From Nemania diffusa (lineage: Eukaryota; Ascomycota; Sordariomycetes; Xylariales; Xylariaceae): a DNA stretch of 64,000 bases. Position 1 is the first letter of the stretch. Each line of letters begins with the position of its first letter. The notes under the pieces are model-generated. The model was not told the origin of the DNA. It saw only the letters and a list, made by a program, of their open reading frames with translations, and did not search any database. Positions 56,536 to 64,000 of this stretch are shown here, in pieces. Position numbers and translations under genes: made by a program. The stretch spans positions 2,170,001-2,234,000 of the forward strand of contig JBBPUQ010000009.1 of NCBI GenBank assembly GCA_038501195.1, written 5' to 3'.

Positions 56536-58106
56536 TTTTTTTAATGACAGTCGATCAACGAAAAATATATTGGTGAGGTCTTAATAAAACACAAAGTGTA
56601 TCCTGTACACCGGTATCGAAGTAAATGAACGAACAGCTCCTCGTCGTTGTTAGAAAAGGAATGGGAATAGGAGCCTCGAAACCGAGCCGGGCGACTAGAA
56701 AAGAATGAAAGCGAGGAACAAAACAAGAACCTGGTGTAGTGTGATTCTTTAACTTTCCATATTACGGATGACCACAATATTATATGCCTACCGCTTACCT
56801 TTTTCTCACCTTACAAAGGTGGATAGGGGGCCATTGGGCTGGCTGGCCTTTGTTGTTTGTACTTGTTTGTACTTGGCGGCAACTCTCTAGACTAGATTGT
56901 TTCATTGCGATGGAGATGTAAACGTTCATCCAACCCCGCGGGCGGATCTACGCCACTTGCATTAGCGTTGGGAGCTGCCAAGCCAGTCAAGTTAAGCGCC
57001 CAGCAGCTTGGATTTGATGAAGGGGGCCAAAATCATGTACTTAGTCACCTGCTTCCTTTTTTACGGGCTGACAGGTACACTAAGACGTACCCCCGAACTC
57101 GTATTTAAATGCCTTTGAGTCTTCGTATTACTGCCCATTATTTAAGCGACTCTGTAAGAGAGACTATGGAATACTACTTCGCTAGTGAGTTTACTGAGGT
57201 AAATTTGTTAGATGCTACGCTCTACTTATTAGGTAGCACGAAGTACAAACAAACTGGGGAAACATCTCGGTGGGCCTTTTATATATTTTACAGTGAATGT
57301 TTTAGATAGTAGCTTTTACTGGCAGGTAACTTTTGGCAAGAAAATTCTCCATATCTATTTGCTAAAAAAGGGCTGTTTGGCAGCAAAAACGCTGCGAGAC
57401 TGATCAACATTGAAGTTTTTACTCGAATTATATGACAAACAGCCTTGAGCAACAGTACTCTTGCGTTTCTAGGCCCTATAGGTAGCGCCGCGCTAACATT
57501 AGGTAGGATCCTTCACACTTGTAGGTAGTCCAACAGGACTTTTGGCGAATTCCTATGTAGAAAGCCATAGACAGGATAGCGATCTCTCATATCACCTGAT
57601 ATCTCGTAATTGAACAACAAGTTACAGCTCTCTTTGATTTTTCAAACGGACAACTGTCATACCATAAATCGAGTCCATTAGCACCCATGGCTAGGTATAC
57701 TTTAAGATTTGCTTGCCACTTCAGTGACTGCTCCACTCACAACTCTCATTGATGCTGGCTTTGTTGGTAAACTGTGTATCAAGCCTACTCAGACTTAGAC
57801 TCGACGCTTTTGATCTGCTTCCGTACTTGTTAGTTTCCATGTTCATAAAAAAACATAGGCGTAATTAGGGAAAAATGACAGACTATATCACGAGAGTTAA
57901 TACTTCTGTGGCAAAATCTCACGATGCCTAAATTATTGTGGATCAACATGGTTGCCTGATTAGCTCTAATATGACCAGGGTTGACATTTTTTCGCGTAGG
58001 TATTTACTCGGCTAGGAATGACTAGGAAATTCGTTCTCAACATCTTACCCTTTGGTAGACTTGAAGACATCTATGAGCGCCGTCGCTTGAACCCTATGTG
58101 CTTTGT
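56536..58106. other. Intergenic region of about 1.6 kb
   Basis: Divergent promoters of two secreted-protein genes. It holds a 74-bp inverted-repeat element (57371-57444) and no intact exon. Confidence 0.5.
57371..57444. repeat. Short terminal-inverted-repeat element, MITE-like
   Basis: Ends GGCTGTTTGGCA (57371-57382) and TGACAAACAGCC (57433-57444) are inverted repeats with one mismatch in 12. An internal GCAGC/GCTGC stem lies next to the left end. No clear target-site duplication was found, so mobility is uncertain. Confidence 0.5.
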
Positions 58107-59119
58107 ATGAGGATGCATTCCGCCTCGAGCCTTTTCCAAGCGGTGCTTCTAGCCACCGCTTTGCGCCCAGTAGCATGCTCCTTTAGCCTCGACACAGTCG
58201 TTACAGACTGGTGGTACTACGTGCACAATCATCTCGCCGACACCACGTCGTCGGCATGCCTAGCCGCATATGCCGCGCCGATCGACTGTGACATGACCCT
58301 CCTTGGGCTGGTGTCGTCTAATAGCCCAAACTTCAATCCCGGGCCAGACGACCTCGAGAGCATGTGTGTTCCTTCGTGCACCAGCTCTCTCGAGGCGTGG
58401 GTGCAAAATGTGAAGACCGTCTGCAACCAGGAAGGCGACGCTGCGCTCGTATCCGATAATGTGCGCCCTTATCCAGAGGTACCCGTTGCTGTCGTGGGCG
58501 AAGTGTTTCAATATGAATACGCGTGGGCGTGTTCTAAGAACGTGTAAGTTATGATTATATCAAATCCCAGGCTGCTGATTTCTCATTCCAATATGGGAGG
58601 AGAATTAAAGAGACTTGCTAACGAGGTGTGATATTCCGGCTGCTTAGCTCGGGCTGGTGTTATTTCAACTACCCTGCCAGCTCGGAATGGGCCCGGGCGG
58701 ACTTTACCTGCACGAACGAATGCGCGTCACAGTTCTTCGCCAACGCGCACAATCTCCCGGGGTCCGCCTACTGGTTCCGGGTATACGACTTGGAGGAGCG
58801 GTCGAGTTGGTGGGAAACCCAGTGGGCCGAAGGGTGGGAGCATTTGCTCGAGTGCCGCAATGGAACAGCTGAGTCGACATCACTCCCCGACTCGACCTTA
58901 ACAATTACGGCTGCGGATACGGCTACAAGCTCCTACATGACTGAAACGACGAGCTCGTTCACGTTTCCTGACGAAAGTGAGACGCCCACACCTACGCCCA
59001 CCTCGACGGAGTTGATGTCATCCAGCCCAACCGCAACATTAGCTTCTACCACACCCATTGGCAACGCCGGTGAAAGACTGCGAGCGCCAGCGGTTTTCCG
59101 CGCACTTGCATGGATATAA
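58107..59119 (+). CDS. Secreted cysteine-rich protein, unknown function
   Basis: Two exons (58107-58543, 58648-59119) give 302 aa. A signal peptide (MRMHSASSLFQAVLLATALR, then PVACSF) is followed by a Trp/Tyr- and Cys-rich part with ten Cys (in SACL, DCDM, MCVP, PSCT, VCNQ, ACSK, WCYF, TCTN, ECAS and ECRN). The last about 80 residues are Ser/Thr-rich without Cys. The spacing resembles the non-LysM parts of secreted fungal LysM proteins, but no LysM repeat is seen. A weakly hydrophobic end makes a GPI anchor doubtful. It could be an effector or cell-wall protein (inference). The start could be the ATG at 58107 or 58113; upstream there is only a GTG. Confidence 0.75.
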
Positions 59120-59404
59120 GCTCCGCCTTGCACTTCTAGATAGCGTATACTTACCAGTAATGCATAATGTTTATACAGCGTTCTCTGTTCTGGAGTGACC
59201 TGAAGCTGACTCTCGAGGAAGTATGAAATATCAAATACTAAACTTTTTGTTTATTACTAGCCGATCACTCGGAATGTCTAACCTAGAGTGAAAGAAAGCC
59301 AATAAAACCCATAGAAAAACCAAACTAAACCATACCAAACCAGCCGAGCCAAACTGAACAACCCATGTATTACCACATTAGTCACAACTTCATTAGTCCT
59401 TCAT

Positions 59405-60187
59405 TCATCCCTTCCTTCTCAAACTCTTCCCCCTTTCCAGCAAACCAAGATCCCACCATCCCTCAAGCACACCAAAGAGCGTCCTCCTCGCGGGCTTCGC
59501 CTTGGCAGCCGCCTGCCCATCCACGGTGCGCGCGTCGTACGGCGGGCTCAGGGGCTCCATGTCGTCGTACTCGTCGACGGCGCGCTGGCTCTTCGTCCTC
59601 GTGAACGCGGCCGTCGCGATACCCAGCGCGTCGCGCGGGAGCTGCGAGGCGCGGATGCGGCGGAACCCCTTGAGCCGCGGCGACGGGCTCGGCGTGACGG
59701 GCGTGAAGCCGTCGTCGCTCGGCGAGGGCGGCGGCACGATCACCAGCATCGGCGTCTTGGCCGGCGCCTTCCCGAGCTTGGGCACCGGCTGGTGGAGGAT
59801 GGGGATGAAGTCCTCGGTCGCGGAGTGCGGGGAGCCGTGCGGGCTTGGGAGTGGCGAGGGCACCCTGAGATGCGCGGCGGGGGGAGGTGCAATCGTGACG
59901 GTGAGAAAACGGCCCGGTGGGGCGATATTAGTCGTAGTAGTCGTTGTTGTTATCGATGTTGTTTTTGTATTATTGATTGTGACGGGGGCAGTGGGCGTGT
60001 GGTAGACGTCCTCGTCGGCGGCCCCGCGGAGGGGCCGGCGATGGGACGCTTCGGGCAGCGAGAACGCAGGCGGGTATCGCGAGCCGATCCCAGGACTCAG
60101 GATCCGGGTGCCGAGCGCCGTCGGCCCTGAGATCTGCTGCACTGGAGGAGCCGCCGCCCCGAAACCACCACGGACGCCCGCGTACCC
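59405..60187 (-). CDS. In-frame continuation of the MARVEL-like gene: probable cytoplasmic tail
   Basis: Directly after the TAG at 60188-60190 the same frame stays open for 260 codons to a stop at 59405. The predicted sequence (GYAGVRGGFGAAAPPVQQIS, PPAFSLPEASHRRPLRG, VYHTPTAP, later MLVIVPPPSPSDDG and GLLERGKSLRRKG) is Pro/Ser/Thr-rich with GC-rich third positions like its neighbour, as expected for a disordered tail of a membrane protein. It lacks a good ATG start. It is either the true C-terminus reached through an intron, a gene broken by a nonsense change, or a readthrough product. Candidate introns (donor GTGCGG or GTTAGG, acceptor CTCCAG) keep frame but have no branch site. Confidence 0.55.
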   Translation of the reverse strand, partial: GYAGVRGGFGAAAPPVQQISGPTALGTRILSPGIGSRYPPAFSLPEASHRRPLRGAADEDVYHTPTAPVTINNTKTTSITTTTTTTNIAPPGRFLTVTIAPPPAAHLRVPSPLPSPHGSPHSATEDFIPILHQPVPKLGKAPAKTPMLVIVPPPSPSDDGFTPVTPSPSPRLKGFRRIRASQLPRDALGIATAAFTRTKSQRAVDEYDDMEPLSPPYDARTVDGQAAAKAKPARRTLFGVLEGWWDLGLLERGKSLRRKG

Positions 60188-60845
60188 CTAACAGTCCTCG
60201 AGATCCTTCGGGGCCGCACCAGCCCCGCTGGCGCGCCGGAGGCGGTGCCAGAGGCCCACGCAGACGAGCATGGAGAACGCGAAGAGGACCGCGAGGGCGA
60301 TGCCCAGACCCCAGACTGCCTTGATCTCGTAGCAGTGGGGCTGATCGGTCGTGATGAGAGCTAGGTAGCTCTGATATCTGGTGGCTGCAGATTCGTAGCC
60401 GCGGCCCGTGATGGAGGTGACTACCACCGTGGCAGACGAGACGGGTTCTGGTAGCAGCTCACACTGTAGCGCGGAGAGCGGCTTGCCGATGGTCACTGCG
60501 ACGACAATGAATGCCACAAGAACAATGAGGTCGAGGCCGCCGGCAATCAAAAGAGGGAGCATTCCATCGTAGTATAGAATGTAAGAGATAGCCACATAGA
60601 GCGTGGAGATGCTGGTCTACGAACGTGTGAGCCGCGTCGAGCATTAGGGGAGAAGAAGCAAAAAAACAACATACCACTGAGATAGTTCCAACCAAGACAT
60701 CCGGCACCTGGCTGTCTGAAGAGGCGAATTCATTGATAAAATTGGCAGTCAAGCCAACGATGGCCACGAGCGAGACGAACTGGAGGGCGCGAAGGGCAGT
60801 GAAGGTGACGCCTAGGGCGCCGAGCTGGGGCGACTGGAAGCGCAT
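60188..60845 (-). CDS. MARVEL-like four-helix membrane protein
   Basis: Two exons (60675-60845, 60188-60616) give 199 aa up to the first stop. Four hydrophobic segments are visible: LRALQFVSLVAIVGLTANFI, an ISTLYVAISYIL helix, LIVLVAFIVVAVTIG, and VWGLGIALAVLFAFSMLVCV. The motif VAVTIGKPLSALQCELL is typical of fungal MARVEL-domain proteins (Nce102/eisosome-related superfamily), which organise plasma-membrane domains. The start is the ATG at 60845 (MRFQSPQLG); the frame upstream opens only with GTG. The frame continues after the stop for 260 codons (see the next-downstream entry), so the real protein may be about 460 aa. Confidence 0.8.
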
Positions 60846-62534
60846 TTTCAAGGGGATCCCGGCCTTGAAATCGGTGATGAGCGAGAGCCTCGGACGAGAC
60901 GAGTTAAGCACGGTGCGCGTCGGGAGTCGCGGCCGTGGGAATGGAATCGAAGCGGGGGGAGTTGAGGAGGGAATGGTGAAAGATTGGGAGGTACCGAAAC
61001 CGAGTACCCAACTTGATCAAGATGAGGAAAAGCGAATGCTAAGTGCCGGAGGGATCAACAGATGATCGATATGCTTGCGTGAGTGTATGTAATCGATGAA
61101 GTGAAGGTTGAAAGCAGATCGACTGCTATCTCTTGACGTCGTTAAGTTGAATGGAAACCCGTGAGAATGAGACGTTGCCGTGTAAGTGAAAGTCGACGTT
61201 GAACCCAAAACCCGTTTTCCAATGATATAATCCCCTGAAAAGAGAGAAAAGAGACCTAGAAAAAGAGACGAGATATGAAGGAAATAGGAAAAAAAAAGAA
61301 ACAACTCAAGGAAAGAGATTGTGATCGAGGTTGTGTTAGCTGTAGGATGAGAGTAAAGAGAGGAAGAGGTTTTCTCGATCTTGGGGCAAACATTCTTATG
61401 TATGTCTCGACGCTTGCTGATGCTACTAGATCAGTCCAGAGCTAGAGACGTACAGATTTCATCTACAGTCGCTATTTTCGATCAACCGCTCGGCAGTTGA
61501 GGCGTCTAGTCGCATCACAACGCGCTGACACACCCAATAGAAGACAATGATCGCCATCGCATTCATAGCTGTGGATCAAATATCCTCGCCTAATAAGAGC
61601 TTATTTACCAACACTGTGTATGCGTGTCTGTTGTACGTGCTGTTATATAGGTAAATATACTGGTAGGTGCTTGCACCAATGAGCGGCACGAGGCGGGATA
61701 GTGGAGGTTGGCCTGCCAGCTCTGGTGAAGCTTTATGATCGGAGCGTTTTGGTTGGCTGGAACCAAAGCTGAAGTTGGTGGGCCAGTAGGGATCTCTAAG
61801 CGCGGGTCGCGTTTAAAGTAACCCAGGCCATCTTCTAGGCGCCCGGCACGAGGAGGTGCATGTTTCAACTAGGTAAGTAAAGAGTAAATTGTGGTATCTT
61901 GCATTGCACATCTTATTAGCTTACCACCAAACCGTTTTCACGCTGCTGACAGGGGATATGAAGGGGCGAGGCGGAGTCAGCGTGCATACTGCGATGACAG
62001 GTTTTCCTGCTAGTGCAGCGCTCAATGCGAGCCAATCGAGCTACTGTGGGGCGCAGACTTGAAAATTTGGACTCTATGCGTAAACAAAACAAAACGCTAG
62101 ATATGAAAAAGGCTGAACTAAGGGTCGGTCGTCATTCTAGCCATTTAAAAATAATGCGTCAAGATTGAGTGACTAGAGTTGCATAAACTGCAGGAGTACA
62201 TCGACATAACATGAAGTTGGCTAGCTCGATGTAGAACCCTGTCATAGGTAAAAGTAATGGATAAGTTCTGTCTATTATAGACGAAATAAACGTCGAAATC
62301 ATTTGTCATGACGATATACACATTTTGCAGGCCACGACGCCGATCTAAGAATTTGTAAGTAAAATCATCATGTAGTGGCTTTACAGAAACCAGCTCTTTG
62401 CAGCCTCTTTTAAAAAGTTCATAGCATATTCCCCTGGGGTGATTAGAAAGAGACTGCGTATCCTATTGCGTCACCCCTGACACTCAATCCCACACAGATG
62501 CGTGACGACTATCGTAAAAGGCCTTGTTATTCGT
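60846..62534. other. Intergenic region of about 1.7 kb
   Basis: Promoter of the MARVEL-like gene and 3' flank of the ENTH gene. A-rich tracts near 61290; no exon recognised. Confidence 0.5.
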
Positions 62535-64000
62535 TCAGCCAAGCAGGTCATCCAAACCGCTACCACCAGTGCTTGTACTACCGCCAGGCTTTGGTGTACT
62601 TGCGGCTGGAGCTCCCCAAAGCGATGCACTAGTCTTCTCCTTGGCGAGCTGGCCTAGCTTAGGTCCGGCCGTAGGTACGTTAGTCTTCTTGAGGCCAGAG
62701 CCGGCTTGTCCCCAAAGGTTGGCAAATGGATCGGCACCAGAACTAGGTTTAGCTACAGCAGGAGCAGCTGGTTTATTATGTGCTGACATGCCCGATGGTA
62801 TTGAGCTTGTTGATGAGAGCGATCCCAGTTTTGGCCCGGTAGACTGAGGAACTTGTACTGATTGAAAATAGTTTGGAGTCGCTGCTTGATATCCAGTTGG
62901 CCTTGGGGGATTGGACAAGCCAACAGGTGCAGGCGGCTTGAACGACGAATAGTTAGCTACAGGTGTAGTAGTGGCGCTCGGCGGAGGCGACAACGACGAC
63001 ATCAACCCCGTCAGGCTCGCCTGCTGGGGTGCAGACACGGGCTTTGGAGCAGCGAACTGGGTTGTTGACTGGGCCGTCGACGTCATCAATGGTGGCTGAA
63101 TGGCAAAGTTAGTGGTGGGTGCAGATACTGGCGCCGCGGGAGCAGCAGACTGAAAGTCATCAAAATCGTCGTCGTCGCCAGCTGGACCGGACAGATCTGC
63201 CAGGCCAAAGCTAGTAGAGTGTGCTGTTGCAGCTCCCGTTGACGAGGTCGTGGGTACCGGGTCGGAATCGTCAAAGGAAAATAGATCGACCTCTGGTTCT
63301 TTCTTTTTAGGTGGTTGAGATGGTGTTGTCTTTTTCACCCCGACTCTCTCCGCCCGGTCGGACTGCTTTGGATGAGATGAGCTTGACGTGGCCGTTCCCT
63401 CGTCGAATTCGTCATATTCTTCGAATTTGTCCCCACGGTTGCCAGAATCTCTCCACTCATCTGTCTGCCCTCCAAAGCCGCCGCCATCCCCGTAAACACC
63501 ACCAGAGTAACCGCCGTAACCTCCCCCGGAGCCTCCGTTGCCTGCCGATTCGCTACCAAAACCGCCATATCGGCCACTGCTGCTAGAGAAGCCGCCCATT
63601 GTGCCTCCCTCTACACCAGTGTACTTGGCTTTGTTTGTTCTTGCCTTCTTTCTCTCGGCCCGGATACGCTCAACGTCGCCAAGCATTTCCGCTAATTCCT
63701 TTGCGCGGTTTCGGACGTTGATGCCCTGATCTTTGCCATTCTGGTCGATGTAATGGAACTGCCGAAGCATCTTGAGGAGTGTTATGTGGCCTCTAGCGTC
63801 GTCTATAACTCGCTCGGAGCCGTGCTTAATGAGGAATTCCAGCAATTGAAGGGACTTGTAAATTTGCCTCCATTCTTCGGCAGTCTTCTCTGTGAATCGG
63901 CGGTAGATCATAGGCATGATTTCGTTAAGGGTTTGGCTAAGCTGCATGAGAATTGTGTCGTGGACGGTATGGATTGAGCGGGCCGAACATACTAGTTGAA
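62535..64000 (-). CDS. ENT3: ENTH-domain clathrin adaptor, Ent3/epsinR type, 5' end outside window
   Basis: Two exons are visible: 62535-63936 (467 codons) and 63993 to beyond 64000, with a 56-nt intron (GTATGT..TTAG). Splicing reads FNYQTLNEIMPMIYRRF, exactly the ENTH core, then EEWRQIYKSLQLLEFLIKHG, ERVIDDARGH and FHYIDQNGKDQGINVRNRAK. After the ENTH fold comes a Gly-rich segment, then acidic ear-binding-type motifs (LFSFDDSD, DDDDFDDFQS) and DPFANLW, ending GLDDLLG. In yeast, Ent3/Ent5 bind phosphoinositides at the trans-Golgi/endosome and recruit AP-1, Gga and clathrin. About 60 N-terminal residues lie outside the window. Confidence 0.92.
   Translation of the reverse strand, partial: QLVCSARSIHTVHDTILMQLSQTLNEIMPMIYRRFTEKTAEEWRQIYKSLQLLEFLIKHGSERVIDDARGHITLLKMLRQFHYIDQNGKDQGINVRNRAKELAEMLGDVERIRAERKKARTNKAKYTGVEGGTMGGFSSSSGRYGGFGSESAGNGGSGGGYGGYSGGVYGDGGGFGGQTDEWRDSGNRGDKFEEYDEFDEGTATSSSSHPKQSDRAERVGVKKTTPSQPPKKKEPEVDLFSFDDSDPVPTTSSTGAATAHSTSFGLADLSGPAGDDDDFDDFQSAAPAAPVSAPTTNFAIQPPLMTSTAQSTTQFAAPKPVSAPQQASLTGLMSSLSPPPSATTTPVANYSSFKPPAPVGLSNPPRPTGYQAATPNYFQSVQVPQSTGPKLGSLSSTSSIPSGMSAHNKPAAPAVAKPSSGADPFANLWGQAGSGLKKTNVPTAGPKLGQLAKEKTSASLWGAPAASTPKPGGSTSTGGSGLDDLLG

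Overview
The window looks like nuclear DNA of a filamentous ascomycete (Pezizomycotina). Genes are broken by short introns with GTAAGT/GTATGT-type donors, CTAAC-like branch sites and YAG acceptors. The gene set is typical of moulds: an RpdA-type histone deacetylase with a long charged tail, a rhodopsin-fold membrane protein, a GH12 glucanase, a UapA-type pyrophosphorylase and a xylitol dehydrogenase. A sordariomycete is my best guess; this is inference from protein resemblance remembered without a search. No rRNA, tRNA, CRISPR array or intact transposon was found.

Layout. 1-1.6 kb: left-edge MTC1 gene (3' end outside). 3.6-6.5 kb: large AT-hook protein. 7.6-9.0 kb: RPL23 (uL14) in six exons, two of them tiny. 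9.7-12 kb: RPD3 histone deacetylase. 13.2-14.2 kb: GST-like protein. 15.5-16.6 kb: xylitol dehydrogenase, convergent with a GH2 beta-mannosidase (17.0-19.7 kb). 21.2-22.5 kb: Rab4 GTPase, divergent from an SDR dehydrogenase (23.0-23.9 kb). 24.2-25.8 kb: dsRNA-binding-domain protein. 26.8-28.3 kb: D-2-hydroxyacid dehydrogenase with a GC-AG intron. 28.7-29.8 kb: DEDDh exonuclease-like protein. 30.4-31.7 kb: rhodopsin-fold membrane protein. 31.7-34.8 kb: gene-poor block with the decayed end of a sulfotransferase-like gene. 34.8-37.3 kb: PX protein (Ypt35-like) facing an Mpv17/PMP22 protein. 39.3-40.2 kb: APH-fold kinase. 41.2-42.8 kb: FAR1-type DNA-binding protein, convergent with UDP-GlcNAc pyrophosphorylase (43.3-44.9 kb). 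46.4-47.5 kb: Mug/TDG glycosylase. 47.6-49.1 kb: small unknown ORF and a GPI-anchored Gly/Ser protein. 50.7-52.0 kb: ANCHR/ZFYVE19-like protein. 52.3-54.2 kb: acyltransferase-3 membrane enzyme. 55.3-56.5 kb: GH12 glucanase with a repeated Thr/Pro arm. 58.1-59.1 kb: secreted cysteine-rich protein. 59.4-60.8 kb: MARVEL-like membrane protein with an in-frame TAG before its tail. 62.5-64 kb: ENTH clathrin adaptor (5' end outside).

The genes do not form one pathway or a secondary-metabolite cluster; this is mostly a housekeeping neighbourhood. Themes that recur are membrane traffic (Rab4, PX, ENTH, ANCHR), plant-polymer use (beta-mannosidase, xylitol dehydrogenase, GH12) and chromatin/DNA (RPD3, AT-hook, TDG, FAR1). 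The most interesting points are the two exact MIM1 (Vps4-binding) motifs in the ANCHR-like protein, the in-frame TAG in the MARVEL gene, a solo FAR1 domain without transposase, the GH12 repeat arm, and a palindromic TACCTAGGTA repeat found only between genes. Several coding regions also show abrupt GC3 shifts. All exon borders were read by eye and checked for reading-frame continuity.
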